Shown here: positions 57,592-64,000 of the stretch, in pieces
How the letters are laid out: each line of letters begins with the position of its first letter
Numbering within the stretch: the stretch's first letter is position 1
Assembly (NCBI RefSeq): GCF_003610235.1
Contig: NZ_RAPR01000001.1
Coordinates: 1,736,001 to 1,800,000, forward strand
Direction of reading: 5' to 3'
DNA length: 64,000 nucleotides
From: Catellatospora citrea
GTDB lineage: Bacteria; Actinomycetota; Actinomycetes; Mycobacteriales; Micromonosporaceae
Translations under genes and position numbers: made by a program
The notes under the pieces: generated by a model
Told to the model about the DNA's origin: nothing
Database searches by the model: none
Seen by the model: the letters and a program-made list of their open reading frames with translations, nothing else

Positions 57592-59331
57592 ATGACCCCC
57601 ACGACCCTGTGCGCGGCCTTCCAGGCGACCGCGGCGGTCGCGCCTGACGAGGTCGCGCTGGGCGCCTACGGCTCCGACGTCGGGCTGACCTGGCGCGAGT
57701 ACGCCACGCGGGTGCGCGCGATCGCGGCGGGCCTGGCCGGCGCCGGTGTACGCCGGGGGCAGACGGTCGCGCTGATGCTGGCCAACCGGCCCGAGTTCCA
57801 CCTCGCCGACACGGCCGCGATCCACCTCGGCGCGGTGCCGTTCTCGGTCTACAACACGTCGTCGCCCGCGCAGATCGCCTACGTGCTCGACAACGCGCAG
57901 GCCCGGGTCGTCATCTGCGAGCAGCAGTACGCGGCGCGCATCATCGCCAGCGGGGCGCGCTACGACCACCTGGTCTGTGTGGACGGCCGGCCCGACGGCA
58001 CGATCACCCTCGACGAGCTGTGCGCGCTGGCCGAGCCGGGCTTCGACTTCGACGCCGCGTGGCGCGCCGTGCAGCCCGACGACCTGCTCACCCTCATCTA
58101 CACCTCCGGCACCACCGGCCCGCCCAAGGGCGTCGAGCTGACCCACGCCAACCTGCTGGCCGAGGCCGACGCGGTGACCGCGCTGTTCCCGCTGCACCGC
58201 GCCGACCACGGGCTGTCCTACCTGCCCGCCGCGCACGTCGCCGACCGCCTGGCCAGCCACTACCTGCAACTGCTCTACGGCGCGCGGATCACCTGCCTGG
58301 CCGACCTGACCCAGCTCGGCGCGGCCCTGGCCCGGGTGCGCCCGACGTACTGGGCGGCGGTGCCGCGGGTGTTCGAGAAGATGCGCGCCCGCATCACCGA
58401 CGCCCTGCTCGACGCGCCCGCGCTGCGGCGGTGGGCGTTCCGGCTGGCGCTGCGGTGGGGCCGGGGCAGGCGGGGCGGCCCGGCCGCGCGGGCGCTGGCG
58501 CGGATCGCGGACCGGCTGGTGCTCGGCCGGGTGCTGGCCCGGCTGGGCATGGACCGCATGCGCTGGGCGATGTGCGGGGCGGCCGCGCTGCCCGTGCCGG
58601 TGCTGGAGTTCTTCCTCGACCTCGGGCTGCCCGTCTGCGAGATCTGGGGCATGTCGGAGACCTGCGGCGCGAGCACGCTCAACCCGCCCGGCGCGATCCG
58701 TCCCGGCACCGTCGGCATCCCCGCGCCCGGGGTGCGGGTGCGCCTGGCCGACGACGGCGAGCTGCTGATCCGCGGTCCGTTGGTGACCCGCGGCTACCAC
58801 CGCGACCCGGCCCGCACCGCCGAGGCGTTCGACGCCGACGGCTGGCTGCGCACCGGGGACGTGGCCACGATCGACGCCGACGGCTACGTGTCCATCGTGG
58901 ACCGCAAGAAGGAACTGATCATCAACGCGGCGGGCAAGAACATGTCCCCGGCCAACATCGAGGGCGTGGTCAAGTCGGCGTGCCCGCTGATCGGCGCGCT
59001 GGTCGTGGTGGGTGACGGGCGGCCGTACAACGTGGCCCTGATCGTGCCGGACCCCGAAGCGGTGGCGTCGCACACCGCCCGGCACGGCGCGGATACGGTC
59101 GCCGACGCGATCGCGGCCGGGGTCGCCGTGGGCAACGCCGAGCTGTCCCGGGTCGAGCAGATCAAGCGGTACGAGGTGCTGGACGCGGTATGGGCGCCGG
59201 GCGGGGACGAGCTGACGCCGACGCTCAAACTGCGCCGCGCGGCGATCGTCCGCAAGTACGCCGCGGAGATCGACTTACTCTACGCGTCGTCCGAAAGAAA
59301 TTCCCAAAGCACTCAGAAAGCAGAAAACTAA
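57592..59331 (+). CDS. AMP-dependent long-chain acyl-CoA synthetase
   Basis: 579 residues. The P-loop TLIYTSGTTGPPKGVELTH is at about 165-183, the A5-like motif EIWGMSETCGA at about 350, ADDGELLIRGPLVTRGY then GWLRTGDVATIDADGYVSIVDRKKELIINAAGKNMSP cover A7-A8. The FadD15-like architecture with a lid region suits long-chain fatty acids. It forms acyl-adenylate and acyl-CoA in the cytosol. SD AGAGGA lies before ATG 57592. It is co-transcribed with the aldehyde dehydrogenase 19 nt upstream. The C-terminal lysine is in LKLRRAAIVRKYA. Confidence 0.93.
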   Translation: MTPTTLCAAFQATAAVAPDEVALGAYGSDVGLTWREYATRVRAIAAGLAGAGVRRGQTVALMLANRPEFHLADTAAIHLGAVPFSVYNTSSPAQIAYVLDNAQARVVICEQQYAARIIASGARYDHLVCVDGRPDGTITLDELCALAEPGFDFDAAWRAVQPDDLLTLIYTSGTTGPPKGVELTHANLLAEADAVTALFPLHRADHGLSYLPAAHVADRLASHYLQLLYGARITCLADLTQLGAALARVRPTYWAAVPRVFEKMRARITDALLDAPALRRWAFRLALRWGRGRRGGPAARALARIADRLVLGRVLARLGMDRMRWAMCGAAALPVPVLEFFLDLGLPVCEIWGMSETCGASTLNPPGAIRPGTVGIPAPGVRVRLADDGELLIRGPLVTRGYHRDPARTAEAFDADGWLRTGDVATIDADGYVSIVDRKKELIINAAGKNMSPANIEGVVKSACPLIGALVVVGDGRPYNVALIVPDPEAVASHTARHGADTVADAIAAGVAVGNAELSRVEQIKRYEVLDAVWAPGGDELTPTLKLRRAAIVRKYAAEIDLLYASSERNSQSTQKAEN

Positions 59332-59412
59332 AAAATCCGGCGATCTGACCAAACCCCGCCGGGCCCGGTGCCGAATCCCTCCTTGAAGTCTCACCGGAGG
59401 AAGGACACCGAC

Positions 59413-60021
59413 ATGCTCGGCAAGAGGAGGCTGACCGCGCTCGCGGCAGCCGGCGCCTTTGCGTTCCCGCTGGCCCTGACGGCCTGCGGCGCCGACACCA
59501 TGGCCACCCAGACCACGGGCGGCACCGTATCCGCGATGGCCGCGGAGGAGTTCGGACCCGGCTGCGCGGCCGTGCCGAAGGACCCGAACAACGCGGGCAG
59601 CTTCGAGGCGATGGCCCAGCAGCCCGTGGCGACCGCCGCCTCGGGCAACCCGCTGCTGTCCACGCTGGTCACCGCCGTCAAGCAGGCCGGCCTGGTCGAC
59701 ACGCTCAACAACGCCGAAGCGGTCACCGTCTTCGCGCCCACGAACGACGCGTTCGCGAAGATCCCGAAGGCCGATCTGGACAAGGTGCTGGCCGACAAGG
59801 CACTGCTCACGAAGATCCTGACCTACCACGTGGTGGCCGGGAAGACCGCGCCCGCGCAGCTCGCGGGCGCCCACAAGACCCTGGAGGGCCAGGACCTGAC
59901 CGTGTCCGGCAGCGGCGCGGACTTCAAGGTCAACGACAGCGCGCAGGTGGTCTGCGGCAACGTGCAGACCCGCAACGGCACGGTGTACATCGTCGACACC
60001 GTGCTGATGCCGCCGTCCTGA
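59413..60021 (+). CDS. Fasciclin-domain lipoprotein
   Basis: 202 residues. Signal peptide with lipobox (LALTACG), a linker, then one FAS1 domain: NPLLSTLVTAVKQAGLVDTLNNAEAVTVFAPTNDAF, LLTKILTYHVVAGK and NGTVYIVDTVLMPPS contain the H1, YH and H2 boxes of the MPB70/MPT83 group. These are surface adhesion or matrix proteins. SD AGGAAGG fixes ATG 59413. It is followed by a 12-bp hairpin. It interrupts the catabolic genes and is probably unrelated to them. Confidence 0.92.
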   Translation: MLGKRRLTALAAAGAFAFPLALTACGADTMATQTTGGTVSAMAAEEFGPGCAAVPKDPNNAGSFEAMAQQPVATAASGNPLLSTLVTAVKQAGLVDTLNNAEAVTVFAPTNDAFAKIPKADLDKVLADKALLTKILTYHVVAGKTAPAQLAGAHKTLEGQDLTVSGSGADFKVNDSAQVVCGNVQTRNGTVYIVDTVLMPPS

Positions 60022-60034
60022 CCGGACCCGACCG

Positions 60035-60063
60035 CTCCCCGGCCCGCGCACCGGGCCGGGGAG
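60035..60063. terminator. Bidirectional hairpin after the fasciclin gene
   Basis: Perfect 12-bp stem CTCCCCGGCCCG / CGGGCCGGGGAG with a 5-nt loop, between the convergent fasciclin and cysteine-hydrolase stops. Confidence 0.8.
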
Positions 60064-60072
60064 TACCCGCGC

Positions 60073-60693
60073 TCACCGGAGCCGGGTCAGCGCCTCGGCC
60101 AGGCTCACCACGTCGGCGTACTTGGCGTCGAGGTCGAACAGGTTGGCCTCGTGCGGGCCGGGGTCGCGGTCGGCGCAGGCCTCGCGCACCACCATGGGCC
60201 GGAAGCCGTGCTGCAGCGCGTCCACGGCGGAGGCCCGTACGCAGCCGCTGGTCGAGAAGCCGCCGATGACCAGCGTGTCCACCCGGTGGGCGGTCAGCCA
60301 GGCGGGCAGCGAGGTGCCCGCGAACGCGCTCGCGTAGTGCTTGAGCACGACGCGCTCCCCCGGCGCGGGGGCGACCTCCGCCGGGAACTCCCCCAGCGGG
60401 CTGCCCGCGGCGAACGCCGCCAGTGCGGGCACCTTCGCGGCGAACAGCGGGGCCTCGGCGCAACTGGCGTCGGCGTACCGCACGCCGGTCAGCACCACCG
60501 GCAGCCCGGCCGCGCGCGCGGCCGCCAGCAGCGCGGCCATCGCGTCCAGCGCGGCCTGCCCGGTGTCGAGCCGCAGCGGCGAACCCGCCACCGTGTACGC
60601 GGCCACCGGGTCGACCAGCAGCACCGCGGTCCGCTCGCCCCAGCCGAGCCGACGGGCGAACCCGGCCCGCGCGTAGTCGGCGTCCAACGCCAT
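60073..60693 (-). CDS. Isochorismatase-superfamily cysteine hydrolase
   Basis: 206 residues. The triad is visible: Asp in AVLLVDPVAAYT (about 27), Lys in RVVLKHYASAF and Cys in GGFSTSGCVRASAVDAL (about 150), with a cis-peptide-like TSG before the Cys. Related enzymes are N-carbamoylsarcosine amidase-like hydrolases, so it may hydrolyse an amide or carbamoyl compound. It overlaps the CoA-transferase stop by one base (TGATG), so the two are co-translated and probably act on the same substrate family. Confidence 0.88.
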   Translation of the reverse strand: MALDADYARAGFARRLGWGERTAVLLVDPVAAYTVAGSPLRLDTGQAALDAMAALLAAARAAGLPVVLTGVRYADASCAEAPLFAAKVPALAAFAAGSPLGEFPAEVAPAPGERVVLKHYASAFAGTSLPAWLTAHRVDTLVIGGFSTSGCVRASAVDALQHGFRPMVVREACADRDPGPHEANLFDLDAKYADVVSLAEALTRLR

Positions 60694-61886
60694 CAGATGA
60701 CACCCCGCTCGCGCAGCTGCGCCCGCTCGGTCTCGGACAGTCCCAGCAGGGTGCCGTACACCTCGTCGTTGTGCTGGCCCAGCGCGGGCCCGGCCCAGCG
60801 CACCGCGCCGGGGTCGGCCGACAGGCGCGGGGCGACGTTCTGCATGGGCAGCTCCCCGAAGTCGGGGTGCGGCACGCGCACGATCGCCTCCCGGGCCGCG
60901 ATGTGCGGATCGGCCAGCATGTCCTTGGCGGTGTAGACGCCACCGGCCGGGACCCCGGCCTCGTGCAGCGCGGCCAGCAGCTTGTCCGCGGGCTGGGTGC
61001 GGGTCCACGCGGCGATCAGCTCGTCCAACTCGGTCTGGTGCGCGCCGCGGGCGCCGTGCGTGGCGTATCGCGGATCGGCGGCCAGTTCCGGCATTCCCAT
61101 GACCTCGCACAGCCGCCCGAACACGGTGTCCTGATTGGCGGCGATCAGCACCTCGGTGCCGTCGGCGGTCGGGTAGGCGTTGCTCGGGGCGACGTTGGGC
61201 AGCACCGCGCCGGTGCGCTCGCGCTGGTAGCCGGCCACCGCCCACTCGGGCAGCAGCGACTCCATCATCGCCAGCACCGCCTCGTAGATCGCCGAGTCGA
61301 CGACCTGGCCGCGCCCGGTGCGCTCGCGGGCGTGCAGCGCCGCCAGGGTGCCGTACGCGGCGTATGTCGCCGCCAGGGAGTCGCCCAGCGAGATGCCGGA
61401 GCGCGACGGCGGCCGGTCGGGTTCGCCGGTGACGTAGCGGATGCCGCCCATCGCCTCGCCGATCGAGCCGAACCCGGCGCGCGGCGCGTACGGTCCGGTC
61501 TGGCCGTAGCCGGTGACCCGGACCAGGATCAGCCGCGGGTTGATCGCGGACAGCTCGTCCCAGCCCAGCCCCCAGCGCTCCAGGGTGCCCGGGCGGAAGT
61601 TCTCCAGCAGCACGTCCGCGTCGGCGACCAGGCGGCGCACCAGGTCCTGCCCCTCGCGCACGCGCAGGTTGCAGGTGACGGACTTCTTGTTGCGGGCGAC
61701 CACCGGCCACCACAGCGACTGCCCGTGCGGCTTCTCCCGGCCCCACTGGCGCATCGGGTCGCCCTTGCCCGGGTCCTCGAGTTTGATGACCTCGGCGCCG
61801 AAGTCGCCGAGCAGCTGGCCGCAGAACGGGCCGGCCAGCAGCGTGCCGGTCTCGATCACCCTGATGTCGGATAGTGCGCCTGTCAC
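60693..61886 (-). CDS. CaiB/BaiF family CoA transferase (family III)
   Basis: 397 residues. Family III opening LSDIRVIETGTLLAGPFCGQLLGDFGAEVIKLEDPGKGDPMRQWG, catalytic-Asp region GISLGDSLAATYAAYGTLAALHARERTGRGQVVDSAIYEA (Asp at about 169) and LLENFRPGTLERWGL. It transfers CoA between carboxylic acids. GTG 61886 follows TAGGAT by 6 nt (leaderless). The promoter carries GAAAC-N3-GTTTC in a block shared with the MFS gene at 52672. It is divergent from the HMG-CoA lyase. Confidence 0.93.
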   Translation of the reverse strand: MTGALSDIRVIETGTLLAGPFCGQLLGDFGAEVIKLEDPGKGDPMRQWGREKPHGQSLWWPVVARNKKSVTCNLRVREGQDLVRRLVADADVLLENFRPGTLERWGLGWDELSAINPRLILVRVTGYGQTGPYAPRAGFGSIGEAMGGIRYVTGEPDRPPSRSGISLGDSLAATYAAYGTLAALHARERTGRGQVVDSAIYEAVLAMMESLLPEWAVAGYQRERTGAVLPNVAPSNAYPTADGTEVLIAANQDTVFGRLCEVMGMPELAADPRYATHGARGAHQTELDELIAAWTRTQPADKLLAALHEAGVPAGGVYTAKDMLADPHIAAREAIVRVPHPDFGELPMQNVAPRLSADPGAVRWAGPALGQHNDEVYGTLLGLSETERAQLRERGVI

Positions 61887-61890
61887 GGCC

Positions 61891-61931
61891 GCATCCTATG
61901 CTTTGGAAACGCTGTTTCGCCAGAGGGAACC
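61891..61931 (-). promoter_or_regulatory. Promoter-operator block of the CoA-transferase gene
   Basis: TAGGAT (61898-61893, minus strand) is the -10, 6 nt from GTG 61886; 7 nt further upstream is GAAAC-GCT-GTTTC (61906-61918). It is nearly identical in sequence and spacing to 52718-52757. It also lies just upstream of the divergent HMG-CoA lyase. Confidence 0.75.
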
Positions 61932-61940
61932 GAGGGTGCC

Positions 61941-62825
61941 GTGGAGATCGTGGAGGTCGGCCCGCGCGACGGGCTGCAGAACGAGCAGACGCTGCTGTCC
62001 ACCGAGGTGAAGGTCGAGTACATCACGCGCGCGCTCGCGGCGGGAGTGCGTCGCGTCGAGGCCGTCGCGTTCGCCCATCCGGCCCGGGTGCCGCAGCTGG
62101 CCGACGCCGAAGCGGTGCTCGACGCGATCCCCCGGCGTGCGGACGTGTCCTACATCGGCCTGGTGCTCAACCGGCGCGGCCTCGACCGCGCACTGGCCTC
62201 GGCGGGCGTGGACGAGGTCAACTACGTGCTGGTCGCCACCGACGAGTTCTCGCAGCGCAACCAGGGCATGACCACCTCACGCTCGCTCGCCCAGTGGGAC
62301 GAGGTCGCCGCCGGCGCCCGCGCGGCCGGGCTGCGCACCACGCTGACCGTCGCCGCCGCGTTCGGCTGCCCGTTCACCGGCGAGGTCCCCGCCGACCACG
62401 TCGCCGGACTGATCGCGGCCGCACAGGTCGCACCGGACGAGATCTGCCTGGCCGACACGATCGGCGTCGGCGTGCCCCGCCAGGTCGCCGCGCTGGTCAC
62501 GGCGGTCCGCGAGGCCGCTCCGGACGTCGCGCTGCGCGCACACTTCCACAACACCCGCAACACGGGGTACGCCAACGCGCTGGCCGCGCTGGAGCAGGGG
62601 GCACTGGCCCTGGACTCCAGCAGCGGCGGCATCGGCGGCTGCCCGTTCGCCCCGGCCGCGACCGGCAACATCGCCACCGAGGACCTCGCCTACCTGCTGG
62701 AACGCTCCGGGATCGAGTCCGGAGTGCGACCGGGCGACGCGGCCGCCACCGGCACCTGGATCGCCGAACGGCTAGGCATCACGGCCCCGGCCATGCTCGG
62801 CCGCGCCGGGAACTTTCCCGCCTAG
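61941..62825 (+). CDS. Hydroxymethylglutaryl-CoA lyase
   Basis: 294 residues, DRE-TIM lyase. EVGPRDGLQNEQTLLST at the N-terminus holds the metal Asp and catalytic Arg; ADTIGVGVPRQV and AHFHNTRNTGYANALAALEQG hold the HxH metal ligands; GGIGGCPFAPAATGN is the HMGL signature with the active-site Cys loop. It cleaves HMG-CoA to acetyl-CoA and acetoacetate, the last step of leucine or related branched-acid catabolism; some actinobacterial copies take other 3-hydroxy-acyl-CoAs. It starts at GTG 61941 after GAGGG and is divergent from the CoA transferase under the shared operator. Confidence 0.93.
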   Translation: MEIVEVGPRDGLQNEQTLLSTEVKVEYITRALAAGVRRVEAVAFAHPARVPQLADAEAVLDAIPRRADVSYIGLVLNRRGLDRALASAGVDEVNYVLVATDEFSQRNQGMTTSRSLAQWDEVAAGARAAGLRTTLTVAAAFGCPFTGEVPADHVAGLIAAAQVAPDEICLADTIGVGVPRQVAALVTAVREAAPDVALRAHFHNTRNTGYANALAALEQGALALDSSSGGIGGCPFAPAATGNIATEDLAYLLERSGIESGVRPGDAAATGTWIAERLGITAPAMLGRAGNFPA

Positions 62826-62865
62826 TCCTGCCCGCAAGGGTCCAGGCGGGACGGGGGTTGCCTCA

Positions 62866-62888
62866 GAATGGAAACGGTGTTTCCATTC
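62866..62888 (+). promoter_or_regulatory. Perfect palindromic operator of the terminal acyl-CoA ligase
   Basis: Arms GAATGGAAAC (62866-62875) and GTTTCCATTC (62879-62888) around GGT, perfect over 10 bp each side, ending 5 nt before ATG 62894. It is the best copy of the GGAAAC-N3-GTTTCC motif seen at 52733, 55132 and 61905, and resembles TetR-type (PsrA/FadR-like) fatty-acid operators. Confidence 0.8.
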
Positions 62889-62893
62889 TCGGC

Positions 62894-64000
62894 ATGGTGG
62901 ATGCTGCCGAGCTGAACATCGCCGGAGGTGTGCGGGAGTTCGCCCGGGCGACCCCGGGCGTCACCGCGGTGATCGACGGCGACCGTCGGCTGAACTACGC
63001 CCAGCTCGACGACCGCTCGTCCCGGCTCGCGCAGGCGCTGCTGGCCCGCGGGCTGCGCGCCGGAGACCGGGTCGCGGTGCTGCTCGGCAACCGCCTGGAG
63101 TATCCCGAGATCGCCGCCGGGCTGGCCAAGGCCGGGCTGGTGCTGGTGCCGCTCAACCCCCGGATGGCCGGACCCGAGATCACGTTCATCGTCGAACACT
63201 CGCGGGCCCGCGCGATCCTCGCCGACGAGGCGCTGGCCCACCTCGCTCCCGCGCTCGACGTCTCCATCGCGGTCGGCGAGCAGTACGAGCAGGTCCTGGC
63301 CGCCGCCGACGCGCGGGACCCGTGGGCGGCGGTGTCCGAGCGCGACCCGTTCTGCGTCGCGTACACCTCGGGGACCACCGGCGACCCCAAGGGCGTGCAG
63401 ATCTCGCACCGCTCCCGGGTGCTGACCTTCTACGCCGCCGCGCTCGAATGGGGCCTCGGGCCGGGGCGGCGCACCATCGCCGTCGCGCCGATGTACCACG
63501 GGGCCGGGTTCGCGTTCGCGTACGCGGCGGTGTTCTGCGGCGGCACGGTCAGCATGCTGCGCGGCTTCGACGCCGGGAACGTGCTGGAGATGATCGCGCG
63601 GGACCGGGCCCAGTCGGTGTTCCTGGTGCCCACGCACGCGCAGCTGATCCGCTCGCTGACCGCCGAACCCGCCGCGCACGCCGAGCTGTCCAGCCTGGAC
63701 ACCCTCTACTTCAACGCCGCCGCGCTGCCCCGCCCGCTCAAGGAGTGGGTGCTCGACGCGTTCCCCGGCGTCGGCGTGCACGAGCTGTACGGCTCCACCG
63801 AGGCCGGCGTGATCACCAACCTGCGCCCGGCCGACGCCCGCCGCAAGGCCGGGTCCGTCGGCCACCCGTGGTTCGCCACGCGGGTGCGCGTCGTCGACGA
63901 CGAGGGGCGGCCGGTGCCGCCGGGCACGCCCGGCGAGTTGTTCAGCCGCTCGCCGTACCTGATGAACGGCTACCTGGACAACGACGCCGCCACCGCCGCT
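62894..64000 (+). CDS. AMP-dependent acyl-CoA ligase (3' truncated by window end)
   Basis: At least 369 residues; the frame runs off the window. The start is MVDAAELNIAGGVREFARATPGVTAVIDGDRRLNYAQLDDRSSRLA. P-loop AYTSGTTGDPKGVQISH at about 158-174, then VAPMYHGAGFAFAYAAVFCGGTVSML, and HELYGSTEAG at about 296. This is a class I adenylate-forming CoA ligase, shorter-lid than the 57592 enzyme, of the FadD3/FadD13-like or aryl/branched-acid type. It should activate the acid that enters the CoA-transferase/HMG-CoA-lyase route. A perfect palindrome overlaps its promoter. The remaining domain is outside the window. Confidence 0.9.
   Translation, partial: MVDAAELNIAGGVREFARATPGVTAVIDGDRRLNYAQLDDRSSRLAQALLARGLRAGDRVAVLLGNRLEYPEIAAGLAKAGLVLVPLNPRMAGPEITFIVEHSRARAILADEALAHLAPALDVSIAVGEQYEQVLAAADARDPWAAVSERDPFCVAYTSGTTGDPKGVQISHRSRVLTFYAAALEWGLGPGRRTIAVAPMYHGAGFAFAYAAVFCGGTVSMLRGFDAGNVLEMIARDRAQSVFLVPTHAQLIRSLTAEPAAHAELSSLDTLYFNAAALPRPLKEWVLDAFPGVGVHELYGSTEAGVITNLRPADARRKAGSVGHPWFATRVRVVDDEGRPVPPGTPGELFSRSPYLMNGYLDNDAATAA

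Noticed and set aside
1..64000. CRISPR array, tRNA, rRNA, IS element or att site
   Set aside because: No regularly spaced repeats, cloverleaf-like sequence, rRNA motifs, transposase or integrase frames were noticed.

Overview
The window is very GC-rich (roughly 70 to 75 percent by eye) and gene-dense. It has GTG and TTG starts, Tat signals, CBM2 and LPMO secretion, SARP/BTAD, PadR, TetR and GntR regulators, a Crp-cyclase pair and MptB-like mannosyltransferases. This points to a filamentous actinomycete, most likely Micromonosporaceae; that placement is inference from gene content and style. No rRNA, tRNA, CRISPR, transposase or phage gene was seen, so it reads as ordinary chromosomal arm or core sequence with lineage-specific islands.

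Layout. 0-14.9 kb: a PhoD phosphatase behind a truncated secreted gene, two overlapping GT4 glycosyltransferases, LysR, a double GNAT, a short BTAD-ATPase regulator, an allene-oxide-cyclase-like secreted protein, a pentapeptide-repeat protein, an MptB/GT87 membrane mannosyltransferase pair, a DMT transporter and a lone ATP-grasp enzyme. 15.0-19.9 kb: a four-gene operon, SBP-VWA lipoprotein / XpaC-like membrane protein / membrane-anchored SBP / TelA, with no ABC permease or ATPase. 20-29 kb: a polytopic membrane protein, an HD protein, a four-CxxC zinc-ribbon protein, GpsA, a GntR/M20 peptidase pair with a perfect operator, a HEPN-like protein, a TY-Chap-like protein and a VOC protein. 29-43.7 kb: FG-GAP/M23 exoprotein, DUF1232, AKR/TetR, SDR, SnoaL, GNAT, PadR with its membrane partner, AA10-CBM2 LPMO, DHA2 MFS pump, F420/NADP-type reductase, GNAT and a three-repeat exoprotein. 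43.8-51.2 kb: Rieske / DUF6529 / exoprotein operon with a 23-codon upstream ORF, a class III cyclase overlapping a Crp gene, two emfourin-like lipoproteins and RecQ. 51.3-64 kb: an acid/acyl-CoA catabolism region (MFS, FAD oxidoreductase, alpha/beta hydrolase, enoyl-CoA hydratase, aldehyde dehydrogenase, two acyl-CoA ligases, cysteine hydrolase, CoA transferase, HMG-CoA lyase) plus a fasciclin lipoprotein.

Regulation visible in the DNA. (1) Thirteen genes carry a TANNNT box 6-7 nt before the start codon, the actinobacterial leaderless arrangement. (2) Tandem 11-nt repeats related to GTTCACC (PHO-box-like) stand 60-61 nt upstream of the presumed -10 of the GT4 pair, of the ATP-grasp gene and, in weaker form, of the SBP-VWA-TelA operon; a fourth pair of repeats precedes the zinc-ribbon gene. 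With PhoD at the left edge this suggests a phosphate-starvation neighbourhood. (3) The MFS and CoA-transferase genes share a nearly identical promoter-operator block of about 40 bp centred on GAAAC-N3-GTTTC, and a perfect 23-bp version precedes the last acyl-CoA ligase, suggesting one local regulon. (4) Four copies of a GGAAGGGCRCCTTC hairpin sit at gene ends as a dispersed terminator-like repeat.

Strongest candidates for an under-described system: the SBP-VWA/XpaC/SBP/TelA operon, the Rieske/DUF6529 minimal redox operon, and the cyclase with a Gln-Asn substrate pair coupled to Crp.
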